Shown here in pieces: positions 44,200-51,795 of a DNA stretch of 51,846 nucleotides. The stretch's first letter is position 1. Every line of letters begins with the position of its first letter. The position numbers and the translations under genes are program-made. The stretch spans positions 1 to 51,846 of the forward strand of contig JAFDWB010000024.1 in the NCBI GenBank assembly GCA_018268675.1, given 5' to 3'. This stretch comes from Actinomycetota bacterium (lineage in GTDB: Bacteria; Actinomycetota; Thermoleophilia; Solirubrobacterales; 70-9). The notes below the pieces were generated by a model. That model had not been told where the DNA came from. It did not search any database and was given only the letters and a program-made list of their open reading frames with translations.

Positions 44200-44266
44200 C
44201 GCCCGGCGTCTCGGCCTGCGCCGCGATCGGGGAGCTTCGGCCTTCCGGTGTTCCCTACTTGCACAT
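44200..44266 (-). pseudogene. Possible remnant of a DUF559 gene 5' end
   Basis: Read on the minus strand, the class V hairpin gives VPYL..VQVGNT, against VPYL..TQVSNT across the start of DUF559 copy 1, with a GTG in the loop. Beyond the hairpin the 10-mer gcgatcgggg (plus strand 44223-44232) lies 13 nt from the hairpin; in copy 1 it lies 14 nt away (12194-12203). No winged-helix or nuclease sequence follows. Confidence 0.35.
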
Positions 44267-44286
44267 ACGCCAAGTAAGGAACACCG
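44246..44286. repeat. Class V palindrome, solitary copy
   Basis: Arms cggtgttcc-tacttg and caagtaaggaacaccg (44246-44261, 44271-44286) pair with one mismatch; 9-nt loop. Closest relative is the palindrome around the start codon of DUF559 copy 1. Confidence 0.85.
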
Positions 44287-44302
44287 CAGGGGCTGACCCC
44301 TC

Positions 44303-44353
44303 CGGTGAGTTCGCAGAAACCCGCGGATAGCGCGGGGAACTGCGAACTCACCG
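44303..44353. repeat. Class IV palindrome, second full copy
   Basis: Perfect 14-bp outer arms cggtgagttcgcag / ctgcgaactcaccg (44303-44316, 44340-44353); inner perfect stem cccgcg/cgcggg (44320-44325, 44331-44336) with loop GATAG. Same element as 29052-29096. Confidence 0.9.
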
Positions 44354-44653
44354 TGCCCGGGCCGCACCCGCGGTCGTCCTTTCCCACCCTCCAGCGACCG
44401 CGCCTTAGATCGACCGCGCTCCCTCCTGCGCGCCTCCCGACGGCTGTGGCGGCGACGCCCGGGCCGGTGCGCGCCGCCGGGGTGTCAGCCGGCCTCGGGC
44501 GCCGGCTCCCACGCCGGCGAATCCCGCCCCGCGTTCGGTCGTCCAGCTACCCTCAGAAGACCGCATCCGCAGCCCCTGGCAGGGGTTACGGGATCGATGC
44601 TGAAGGTTTCAGGGCACATTCGTGACAGGATCGAGACAGGAGGACTTTTGAGG

Positions 44654-45040
44654 ATGAAGAAGGGAACGCTCTCGGCGTTGGCACTTGCCGCCCTGGTGAC
44701 GGGGTTGCTGATCGGCGTCTCCTCGTCCTCCGCCGGCACCCCGACGCCCGCCTACAAGCACTATGTGGCCTGCGGGCTGTCGCGCAAGGCGAAACCGGCC
44801 ACGGTCTGCCCGGTCAAGAGCAAGAAGGGCGCCTTCTTCAAGAGCCTGAAGGGCGACGTCAAATACACGGTCTGCGTCAAGTTCCCGAAAAAGGAACATC
44901 TGTGCACTGAAAAGCCGCAGGAAGCCGAACAGGGCACGCTCTACGTCAACAAGATCACCTCGACGACCCCCGGCCGCCACCAGGTCACCTGGTTCGCGAA
45001 AGGCAAGAAGGTCGGCACCACCATCTTCCGGGTGAAGTAG
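44654..45040 (+). CDS. Small predicted secreted protein
   Basis: 128 residues from ATG 44654, with ACAGGAGGAC about 8 nt upstream (TTG 44648 is an alternative). The signal peptide KKGTLSALALAALVTGLLIG is followed by SSSSAG, so cleavage near residue 28 is likely. The mature part is Lys-rich (18 or more lysines) with four cysteines (VACGLS, TVCPV, TVCVKF, HLCTE) and ends in a beta-like stretch HQVTWFAKGKKVGTTIFRVK. I do not recognise the family. It lies in the t6A gene group only 12 nt before tsaB, perhaps by chance insertion. Confidence 0.72.
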   Translation: MKKGTLSALALAALVTGLLIGVSSSSAGTPTPAYKHYVACGLSRKAKPATVCPVKSKKGAFFKSLKGDVKYTVCVKFPKKEHLCTEKPQEAEQGTLYVNKITSTTPGRHQVTWFAKGKKVGTTIFRVK

Positions 45041-45052
45041 GGAAGGCCACTC

Positions 45053-45754
45053 CTGGTCGTCGTCGGCTTCGACACCGCGACCCCCGACACGGCCGCCTGC
45101 GCCTGGCGCGACGGCGAGGTCCTCGCCGAGGCGCACCTCGGACTCTCCGAGCGCGGCCGACCGTTGCACGCGACCGGCCTCCTCGCCGAGGTCGAGCGCT
45201 GCGCCGAGGAGGCGGGCGGCTGGGACGCCGTCGACCTGATCGCGGTCGGGCTCGGTCCCGGGTCGTTCACCGGCCTGCGGGTCGGGATCGCCACCGCCAA
45301 AGGGCTGGCGCTGAGCCTCGGCAAGCCCGCCCGCGGCATCTCGACCCTCGACGCGCTCGGCGCCGGGATCGCCGCCGCGGGCGCTCCCGGCGAGCGCCTC
45401 GCGATCCTCGACGGCTACCGCGGCGAGGTCTTCGTCGCCCTCTACGACGGCGCCGGCGCCACCCGCTGGGAGCCCGCCGTGATGCGCCCCGAGGCGCTCG
45501 CGGAGCGCCTCGCCCAGCTCCCCGCGCCGCCGTCGGCCGCCGGTTCGGGGGCGATACGATTTCGTCACGAGTTGGAAGGAGCAGGCGGCATCCGCATCCC
45601 GGAGGACGCCGATCCCGTCCACCGGGTCGCGGCGCGACAGATCTGCGCCCTGGCGGCAGCGGGGGAGGGCTCCGAATCGCTCGAACCGATCTACCTCAGA
45701 CCTCCGGATGCAGAGCGATGGCGTGAGCGAGATTCTTTCCAAAGAGCAGACTGA
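45053..45754 (+). CDS. tsaB: tRNA t6A biosynthesis protein TsaB, probable CTG start
   Basis: Inactive ASKHA partner of TsaD in t6A synthesis. The frame must begin near 45053 to include the N-terminal strand [16 protein letters not shown]; the in-frame stop is at 45038-45040, and the only plausible codon between is CTG 45053, with GGAAGG (45041-45046) 6 nt upstream. ATG/GTG/TTG starts are absent until TTG 45164, which would remove the fold's first hairpin. From CTG the product is 233 residues. [20 protein letters not shown] is the family signature. The gene overlaps rimI. Confidence 0.9.
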   Translation: MVVVGFDTATPDTAACAWRDGEVLAEAHLGLSERGRPLHATGLLAEVERCAEEAGGWDAVDLIAVGLGPGSFTGLRVGIATAKGLALSLGKPARGISTLDALGAGIAAAGAPGERLAILDGYRGEVFVALYDGAGATRWEPAVMRPEALAERLAQLPAPPSAAGSGAIRFRHELEGAGGIRIPEDADPVHRVAARQICALAAAGEGSESLEPIYLRPPDAERWRERDSFQRAD

Positions 45755-46199
45755 CCGCCGGACCGCCGCGGGGATCGAGGTCCGCCGGCTCGCCTACAGC
45801 GACCTGCCGAACGTGATCTCGATCGAGCGCCGCTCCTTCCCGACCCCCTGGTCGCTGGCGATGTTCGTGCTCGAGCTCTCCAAGCCCTCCGGCATCTGTC
45901 TCGCGGCGACCCGCGGAGGCGAGCTCGCGGGCTACGTCGTCTGCTCCCGCTACGACCAGGTCTGGCACCTGATGAACGTCGCCGTCTCGCCCGACCACCG
46001 CGCCCGCGGCGTCGCCGGCGCCCTCCTGCGACGGCTCTTCGAGGAGGGCCGGGGCCGGCTCCCGTTCACGCTCGAGGTCCGGGTCACCAACCACCGCGCG
46101 ATCGGCATGTACGAACACTTCGGCTTCCGTTCCGCCGGCGTCCGTCCCCGCTACTACCACGACAACGGCGAGGACGCGCTGATCATGTGGTTGGACTGA
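45708..46199 (+). CDS. rimI: Ribosomal protein S18-alanine N-acetyltransferase RimI
   Basis: GNAT enzyme acetylating the N-terminal Ala of S18. 163 residues from ATG 45708 (GTG 45723 also possible). Family features: [16 protein letters not shown] at about 40-55, [21 protein letters not shown] (acetyl-CoA loop) and ALIMWLD at the C terminus. It overlaps tsaB by 47 nt and sits in the common tsaB-rimI-tsaD order. Confidence 0.93.
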   Translation: MQSDGVSEILSKEQTDRRTAAGIEVRRLAYSDLPNVISIERRSFPTPWSLAMFVLELSKPSGICLAATRGGELAGYVVCSRYDQVWHLMNVAVSPDHRARGVAGALLRRLFEEGRGRLPFTLEVRVTNHRAIGMYEHFGFRSAGVRPRYYHDNGEDALIMWLD

Positions 46200-46223
46200 A
46201 GTGGCCGGACTGAGGACCCCGCC

Positions 46224-47228
46224 GTGCTCCTTGCGATAGAGACCTCCTGCGACGACACCTGCGCCGCGGTGCTCGACGGCGGGCGCATCCTGTCCAACGT
46301 GATCTCCTCCCAGGCCGCCGCCCACGCGGGCTTCGGCGGCGTCGTCCCCGAGGTCGCCGCGCGCCACCACCTGGAGCTGGCGGCGCCGGTGGTCGAGGCG
46401 GCGCTCGCCGAGGCCGGGATCACGCTCGACGACGTCGAGGCGGTCGCCACCACCGCCGGTCCGGGGCTGATCGGCGCCCTCCTGGTCGGCGTCTCGACGG
46501 CGAAGGCGATCGCCGCGGCGCGCCGCCTGCCGCTGATCCCGGTCGACCACCTGCAGGGCCACGTCGCCGCCAACTTCCTCGAGCCGGAGCCGCTCGAGCC
46601 GCCGTTCCTCTGCCTCGTCGCCTCCGGCGGCCACACCCTGCTCGCCGCGGTCCGCGACCACCGCGGCCACGAGATCCTCGGCCAGACGCTCGACGACGCC
46701 GCCGGCGAGGCCTTCGACAAGTCGGCGCGCCTGCTCGGCCTCGGCTACCCGGGCGGCCCGCTGATCCAGGAGGAGGCCGAGGGCGGCGACCCGGAGGCCT
46801 TCGAGATGCCGGTCGCGATGCAGCGCGACCCCGGCCTCGACTTCTCCTTCTCCGGCCTGAAGACGGCGCTCGTCTACCGCTGCCGCGAGCTCGGACCCGA
46901 CGGCGTCGCCGCCCGCCGCGCCGACCTCGCCGCGTCCTTCCAGAAGGCGGTCGTCGACCAGCTCGTGGCCAAGCTGCGGCGGGCGCTCAAGCAGGGCGAC
47001 TGGGACGCGGTCGCGCTCGGCGGCGGGGTCGCCGCCAACGGCCCGCTGCGCGCCGCCGTCGCCGCTCTCTGCGAGCGCCACGGCGTCCGCCTCAAGCTCG
47101 TCCCGCTCAGCCTCTGCACCGACAACGCGGCGATGATCGGCTCCGCCGCCCGCTGGGCGACCGCCGTCCCCTACCCCGACTACCTCGGCTACGACGCCTT
47201 CGCCACCGGCGAAAGGATGGCCGCGTGA
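46224..47228 (+). CDS. tsaD: tRNA N6-adenosine threonylcarbamoyltransferase TsaD
   Basis: Catalytic subunit transferring the threonylcarbamoyl group to A37 of tRNA. 334 residues from GTG 46224. Seen: LAIETSCDDTCAAVLDG, the two-histidine metal site VDHLQGHVAANF at about residue 110, LVASGGHTLL, LDDAAGEAFDKSARLLGL, FSGLKTAL and a final ALGGGVAANGPLR and CTDNAAMIG. GTGA overlap with the glutaredoxin-like gene. Confidence 0.95.
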   Translation: MLLAIETSCDDTCAAVLDGGRILSNVISSQAAAHAGFGGVVPEVAARHHLELAAPVVEAALAEAGITLDDVEAVATTAGPGLIGALLVGVSTAKAIAAARRLPLIPVDHLQGHVAANFLEPEPLEPPFLCLVASGGHTLLAAVRDHRGHEILGQTLDDAAGEAFDKSARLLGLGYPGGPLIQEEAEGGDPEAFEMPVAMQRDPGLDFSFSGLKTALVYRCRELGPDGVAARRADLAASFQKAVVDQLVAKLRRALKQGDWDAVALGGGVAANGPLRAAVAALCERHGVRLKLVPLSLCTDNAAMIGSAARWATAVPYPDYLGYDAFATGERMAA

Positions 47229-47500
47229 GCGAGCCCGCGGGGGCGACCGAGGTGGTCGTCTACTCGCGCCCCGGCTGCCACCTCTGCGAGCGGGCGATCG
47301 AGCGTCTTGTCGCCCTGCACGAGGAGGGATACCGCTTCGAGCTGCACGAGATCGACATCGAGAGCGACGAGCTGCTCCTGCGCCGGCACCTGGAGAAGAT
47401 CCCGGTGGTCGAGGTGGACGGGATCGTCGCCTCCGAGCTGATCCTCGACGAGGCGGCGGTGCGCGCCAGGCTCGATACTGTGGGGGCATGGCCGACGTGA
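47225..47500 (+). CDS. Glutaredoxin-like (DUF836) protein
   Basis: 91 residues, thioredoxin fold: VVVYSRPGCHLCERAIERL with the redox pair CHLC at about residues 19-22, and the cis-proline block KIPVVEVDGIV at about 59. Probably a thiol-disulfide reductase of unknown partner. The GTG start overlaps the tsaD stop, and its 3' end overlaps rex by 13 nt, so it is expressed with the redox sensor; a link to thiol or NADH balance is plausible but inferred. Confidence 0.85.
   Translation: MSEPAGATEVVVYSRPGCHLCERAIERLVALHEEGYRFELHEIDIESDELLLRRHLEKIPVVEVDGIVASELILDEAAVRARLDTVGAWPT
47476..47481 (+). promoter_or_regulatory. Possible internal -10 box of rex
   Basis: TACTGT ends 6 nt before the rex ATG, inside the glutaredoxin-like gene. 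Confidence 0.35.
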
Positions 47501-48156
47501 TCGACGAGATTCAGGCAGCCGGGCTGCCGGTGGAAGGCGAGCGCCTCTCGCTCGGCGTCGCCGCGCGCCTCTCGCGCTACCTCCAGGTCCTGACCCAGGC
47601 GCGCAAGATGGGCCGCGAGACGATCTCCTCGCAGGAGCTCTCCGAGTACACCCACATCAACCCGACGCAGATCCGCCGCGACCTCTCCGGCTTCGGCAAG
47701 TTCGGCAAGCGCGGGGTCGGCTACAACGTCGACTCGCTCGTGTCGGAGATCCGCAAGATCCTCCGCACCGCCGGCCAGCACAACATCGCCCTTTTCGGCG
47801 CCGGCCACCTCGGCCAGGCGATCGCCTCCTCGGCCATCTTCGCCGACCACGGCTTCCAGGTGGTGGCCGTCTTCGACGTCGACGAAAGCAAGGTCGGCAC
47901 AGAGATCGGCGACGTCGTCGTGCGGCCGCTCGACGACGGCCTCACCAAGGTGGTCGCCGACGAGGAAGTCGTGGTCGGCGTGCTCGCGGTCCCGGCCGCC
48001 GCCGCCCAGGAGGTCGCCGACCGGCTCGTCGCCGCCGGGGTCAAGATCATCTTCAACTACTCCGAGCAGCTCCTCCAGGTGCCGCCGGAGGTGACCGTCC
48101 ACACCTCGAGCCCCGCCGTCGACCTCCTTTACGCGCTGTACTTCTACCTGGCCTGA
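47488..48156 (+). CDS. rex: Redox-sensing transcriptional repressor Rex
   Basis: NADH/NAD+-responsive repressor of respiratory and fermentative genes. 222 residues. Winged helix at about 15-85 (LSRYLQVLTQARKMGRETIS, then QIRRDLSGFGKFGKRGVGY) and a Rossmann domain with FGAGHLGQAIASS at about 107 and VAVFDVDESKVG. The C-terminal domain-swap helix region ends with YALYFYLA. I found no clear Rex operator (TGTGAAN-type palindrome) before any gene of the window. Confidence 0.94.
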   Translation: MADVIDEIQAAGLPVEGERLSLGVAARLSRYLQVLTQARKMGRETISSQELSEYTHINPTQIRRDLSGFGKFGKRGVGYNVDSLVSEIRKILRTAGQHNIALFGAGHLGQAIASSAIFADHGFQVVAVFDVDESKVGTEIGDVVVRPLDDGLTKVVADEEVVVGVLAVPAAAAQEVADRLVAAGVKIIFNYSEQLLQVPPEVTVHTSSPAVDLLYALYFYLA

Positions 48157-48177
48157 GCTTGGCCTGAACCCAGTCCC

Positions 48178-49335
48178 GTGACCCTCGATCTCGACGGCGC
48201 TCGCGAGCGGTTCGAGAGCTCGACCGACTTCACCGTCGGCCTCGAGGAGGAGTTCGCGCTGCTCGACCCGGCGACCCTGGAGCTGGCACACCGCTACGAG
48301 GAGCTCAAAGCCGAGTGCGAGCGCGACGAGCTGCTGGCCGAGTCCGCGGCGGGGGAGCTGATCGCCTCGGAGATCGAGATCCGCTCCGGGCGGGCGGAGA
48401 CCTTCGCCGAGGCGGTCGCCGCCCAGCAGGAGCGCCGCGAGCGGCTCTTCGCCCTCGCCGGGCGGATGGGGCTGGCGCTGGCCTCGATGGGGACCCACCC
48501 CTGGGCGAGCTACCTCGACCAGACGATCATCGACACGCCCCACTACAACCGGCTACGTGAGGAACTCGGCTACGTCGCCCAGCGCAACAACACCTGGAGC
48601 CTGCACGTCCACGTCGGGGTGCGCGGCGCGGACCGGGCGATCGCGGTCTGCGACCGGGTGCGGGACATCCTGCCGCACCTCCTCGCGCTGTCCGCCAACT
48701 CGCCGTTCCTCGACCGCCGCGACACCGGCCTGGCGACGGTGCGGACGGAGATCTTCACCCGCACGTTCCCCCGCTGTGGGGTGCCCTCGCCGTTCGTCGA
48801 CTGGGACACATACGCGCGCTTCGTCGAATTTCTGCAACGAACGGGCTCGGTGGTCGAGTCGACGCAGCTCTGGTGGAGCGTCCGCCCGCATCACAGCTTC
48901 GGCACGGTCGAGGTGCGGATCTGCGACGCGCAGACGCGCGGCGAGGAGGCGACGGCGCTGGCCGGGCTGATCGTCGCCTGCGTGGCGCAGACGGCGCTCG
49001 ACCTCGACGCGGCGGGCGCTGATGCCTGGGTGCCGCTCGCCGATCGTGAGATCGAGGAGAACCTCTGGCGGGCGATCCGCTACGGCGCCGGGGGACGGAT
49101 GATCGACTTCCGGGCCGGGGAGGAGATCGAAACGCGCGCCGCGCTCGAGCGGCTCCTCGAGTGGACCGAGCCGGCCCGCGCCGCCCTCGGCATCGATCCC
49201 GCCTTTCCCGCCCGCAACGGGGCGGAGCGGGCCCGCGCGGAGCTCGCCGCCGGGGCCTCGTTGGAGGACGTATACCGAGCGGCGGTCGCCGAGACGGCCC
49301 GCACCTACGCGCTCGGCAGCCGACCTCTCATATAG
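48178..49335 (+). CDS. YbdK-type carboxylate-amine ligase (glutamate-cysteine ligase 2 family)
   Basis: 385 residues from GTG 48178. GCS2 family: FTVGLEEEFALLDP at about residue 16 with the metal-binding Glu residues, SEIEIRSG, ASMGTHPWASY, RNNTWSLHVHVGV, FPRCGVPSPF and RPHHSFGTVEVRICDAQTRG. These enzymes have weak glutamate-cysteine ligase activity in E. coli YbdK; in actinobacteria related proteins act in thiol or unrelated amide synthesis, so the substrate is open. It follows rex by 21 nt. Confidence 0.88.
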   Translation: MTLDLDGARERFESSTDFTVGLEEEFALLDPATLELAHRYEELKAECERDELLAESAAGELIASEIEIRSGRAETFAEAVAAQQERRERLFALAGRMGLALASMGTHPWASYLDQTIIDTPHYNRLREELGYVAQRNNTWSLHVHVGVRGADRAIAVCDRVRDILPHLLALSANSPFLDRRDTGLATVRTEIFTRTFPRCGVPSPFVDWDTYARFVEFLQRTGSVVESTQLWWSVRPHHSFGTVEVRICDAQTRGEEATALAGLIVACVAQTALDLDAAGADAWVPLADREIEENLWRAIRYGAGGRMIDFRAGEEIETRAALERLLEWTEPARAALGIDPAFPARNGAERARAELAAGASLEDVYRAAVAETARTYALGSRPLI

Positions 49336-49338
49336 GCT
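49333..49338 (+). promoter_or_regulatory. Probable -10 box of hppA
   Basis: TAGGCT within tataggct overlaps the stop of the upstream gene; the hppA transcript would have a leader of about 28 nt with GGAGGA at 49359-49364, 7 nt before the TTG. Confidence 0.4.
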
Positions 49339-49371
49339 GCCGCGCGGGAAAATCCACCGGAGGAAATCGAC

Positions 49372-51453
49372 TTGACCAGTTTTCTTAGGGAATACGGAGT
49401 GGTCGTCGCACTTGTTTGTGCCGGGGCCGCGGTTGCATATGGCCTACTGATCACCCAGCGCCTGTTGTCGAAGTCGCCCGGCAACGAGCGGATGCGCGAA
49501 ATCTCGGGAGCCGTGCAGGAAGGCGCGCAGGCCTACCTGACGCGCCAGTACACGATCATCGCCGCGGTCGCGATCCCGATCGCGATCGTGCTGCTCCTCC
49601 TGCAGAACTACAAGACCGCGATCGGCTTCCTGATCGGGGCCTCGCTCTCCGGCGCGACCGGCTTCATCGGGATGAACGTCTCGGTCCGCGCCAACGCGCG
49701 CGTCGCCGAGGCGGCCCGCGGCGGCGTCCCGCCGGCGCTCGACGTCGCCTTCAAAGGCGGCTCGGTCACCGGCCTGCTGGTCGTCGGCCTGGCGCTGCTC
49801 GGCGTCGCCGGGTACTTCGGCATCCTGGTCATCACCGGCTCCAGCGACAAGGACGCGGTCGACGCCCTGGTCGGGCTCGGCTTCGGCGGCTCGCTGATCT
49901 CCGTCTTCGCCCGGCTCGGCGGCGGCATCTTCACCAAGGCCGCCGACGTCGGTGCCGACCTGGTCGGCAAGGTCGAGGCGGGGATCCCCGAGGACGATCC
50001 TCGCAACCCGGCGGTGATCGCCGACAACGTCGGCGACAACGTCGGCGACTGCGCCGGCATGGCCGCCGACCTGTTCGAGACCTACGCGGTCACCTCGGTC
50101 GCCGTGATGCTGCTCGGCGTCCTCACCTTCAACCCCGAATACGCGCGTGAGGTGGCGATCTACCCGTTGGTACTGGGCGGAATCGCGATCATCGCCTCGA
50201 TCATCGGGGCGCTCTGCGTGCGGACCACCACCGACAAGGTCGAGGGCGCGCTGTACCGCGGCCTGCTGATCTCCGGCGCCCTCTCGATCGCGGCGTTCTA
50301 CCCGATCACCGACTGGATGATGAGCGATCCGCTGCGGGTCGGCTTCGCCAACGCGGCGGCCAAGTCGGTCAGCGTCGGCGATCTCTGGCTCTGCGCCGTG
50401 ATCGGCGTCGCGGTCACCGCGCTGCTCTTCGGGATCACCGAATTTTATACGGCGACCCGCTTCCGGCCGGTGAAGATGATCGCCGAGGCCTCGGAGACCG
50501 GGCACGCGACGAACATCATCGCCGGCCTCGCCCAGGGCTTCCAGTCGACCGCGGCCCCGGCCCTGGTCATCGCCCTGGCGATCCTCGCCGCCAACCAGCT
50601 GGCGGGCATCTACGGCATCGGCATCGCCGTCGTCGCCCAGCTCTCGCTCTGCGGCCTGATCGTTGCGCTCGACGCCTTCGGGCCGATCACCGACAACGCC
50701 GGCGGCATTGCCGAGATGGCGGACCTGCCAGAGGAGGTGCGAGCGGTCACCGACCCGCTCGACGCGGTCGGCAACACCACCAAGGCGGTGACCAAGGGTT
50801 ACGCGATCGGCTCGGCCGCCCTTGCCGCGCTCGTCCTCTTCGCCGCGTTCCGCAGCGAATTGGCCGACGAAGCGCCGCCCGGGTTCAACCTCAACTCGTT
50901 GTTCCACCTGACCAGTCCCGACGTGCTGATCGGGCTGATCATCGGCGGGATGATGGTCTACCTCTTCCTGGCCTTCTCGATCGAGGCGGTCGGCCGGGCC
51001 GGCGGCCAGGTGGTCGAGCAGGTGCGGAAACAGTTCAAAGAGCACCCGGGGATCATGGACGGGACCGAAAAACCGGAGTACGGGGAAACGGTCAGCATCG
51101 TCACCCTGGCGGCGCAGAAAGAGATGATCCTGCCCGCCTTGATCCCGATCGTGGTGCCGGTGATCGTCGGCCTCCTCAGCGTCGACGCGCTTGGCGGCCT
51201 CTTGATCGGCGTGATCGTGGTCGGCCTCTTCGCGGCGATCTCGATGACCGCCGGCGGCGGTGCCTGGGACAACGCGAAGAAGCTGATCGAGGACGGCGCC
51301 CACGGCGGCAAAGGCTCCGAGGCTCACGCCGCCTCGGTGACCGGCGACACGGTCGGCGATCCCTACAAGGACACCGCCGGCCCGGCGATCAACCCGATGA
51401 TCAAGGTCGCCAACATCGTCGCGATCCTGATCATCCCGATCGTCCACTTCTAG
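49372..51453 (+). CDS. hppA: Membrane-bound proton-translocating pyrophosphatase
   Basis: Pumps protons outward with energy from pyrophosphate hydrolysis. 693 residues, about 15-16 membrane segments. The TTG start has a clear ribosome site (GGAGGA, 7 nt). The catalytic block [20 protein letters not shown] is at about residue 198, and [20 protein letters not shown] follows. [11 protein letters not shown] carries Lys at the position that distinguishes K+-independent from K+-dependent (Ala) enzymes, so it is predicted K+-independent. The final block [20 protein letters not shown] is intact. Confidence 0.96.
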   Translation: MTSFLREYGVVVALVCAGAAVAYGLLITQRLLSKSPGNERMREISGAVQEGAQAYLTRQYTIIAAVAIPIAIVLLLLQNYKTAIGFLIGASLSGATGFIGMNVSVRANARVAEAARGGVPPALDVAFKGGSVTGLLVVGLALLGVAGYFGILVITGSSDKDAVDALVGLGFGGSLISVFARLGGGIFTKAADVGADLVGKVEAGIPEDDPRNPAVIADNVGDNVGDCAGMAADLFETYAVTSVAVMLLGVLTFNPEYAREVAIYPLVLGGIAIIASIIGALCVRTTTDKVEGALYRGLLISGALSIAAFYPITDWMMSDPLRVGFANAAAKSVSVGDLWLCAVIGVAVTALLFGITEFYTATRFRPVKMIAEASETGHATNIIAGLAQGFQSTAAPALVIALAILAANQLAGIYGIGIAVVAQLSLCGLIVALDAFGPITDNAGGIAEMADLPEEVRAVTDPLDAVGNTTKAVTKGYAIGSAALAALVLFAAFRSELADEAPPGFNLNSLFHLTSPDVLIGLIIGGMMVYLFLAFSIEAVGRAGGQVVEQVRKQFKEHPGIMDGTEKPEYGETVSIVTLAAQKEMILPALIPIVVPVIVGLLSVDALGGLLIGVIVVGLFAAISMTAGGGAWDNAKKLIEDGAHGGKGSEAHAASVTGDTVGDPYKDTAGPAINPMIKVANIVAILIIPIVHF

Positions 51454-51470
51454 AAACTGACGCCCGGTCG

Positions 51471-51498
51471 GCGGGCGGGGGTGAAACCCCCCGCCCGC
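51471..51498 (+). terminator. Strong GC hairpin terminator of hppA
   Basis: Perfect 11-bp arms gcgggcggggg / cccccgcccgc (51471-51481, 51488-51498), 6-nt loop, 17 nt after the stop. No T tract, as usual for such GC-rich genomes. Confidence 0.7.
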
Positions 51499-51603
51499 GG
51501 CCGAAGCGTGTGGGCTGGCGGTTTGGTTGGTTGGGGAGATTCGGGGGCGGGGTGAGCTGGCGCTCGGGTGGGGTTCGGGCCGGACCGATCGGGGTTCCGG
51601 CGT

Positions 51604-51659
51604 CCCGGCCTTTTCGGAGGCGCCCCGGGCAGGCTGTGGCCGCCTCCGAAAAGGCCGGG
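51604..51659 (+). repeat. Class I hairpin (conserved loop), third copy
   Basis: Perfect 19-bp arms (51604-51622, 51641-51659; cccggccttttcggaggcg). The 18-nt loop contains ggcaggctgtgg (51628-51639), shared with the two class I hairpins near 29 kb. Confidence 0.9.
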
Positions 51660-51745
51660 TCATGAGGAGACGGCGGAGGGTCCGGGCGAGTGGCGGGGAT
51701 CGTGGAGGGAGGCGCGCCGGAGGACGGTTCCTCATCGCTCGGATC

Positions 51746-51795
51746 CTCCCTCGTAAACCTGGGCACACCCTGGTGTGCCCAGGTTTACGAGGGAG
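51746..51795. repeat. Perfect 24-bp palindrome with 2-nt centre
   Basis: Arms 51746-51769 and 51772-51795 are exact complements (ctccctcgtaaacctgggca...). It is the longest uninterrupted short-spacer palindrome apart from 649-719, and a reading frame compatible with a DUF559 N terminus begins in its right arm. Confidence 0.92.

Larger units (their letters stand above)
44182..44653. other. Hairpin-bearing intergenic island between tsaE and the small secreted-protein gene
   Basis: No gene recognised. It contains the class V palindrome (44246-44286), the class IV palindrome (44303-44353) and a short cccc-tggca-gggg stem at 44573-44585 that may lie in the leader of the downstream gene. The rest (44360-44570) is GC-rich without clear signals. 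Confidence 0.6.

Noticed and set aside
44182-44560. Small coding genes in the island after tsaE
   Set aside because: Short frames on both strands cross the palindromes and have no ribosome site or recognisable composition.
47400-49371. Rex operator near rex or hppA
   Set aside because: I looked for TGTGAA-type inverted halves and found only an isolated TGTGAAATA at 732-740 without a partner half.
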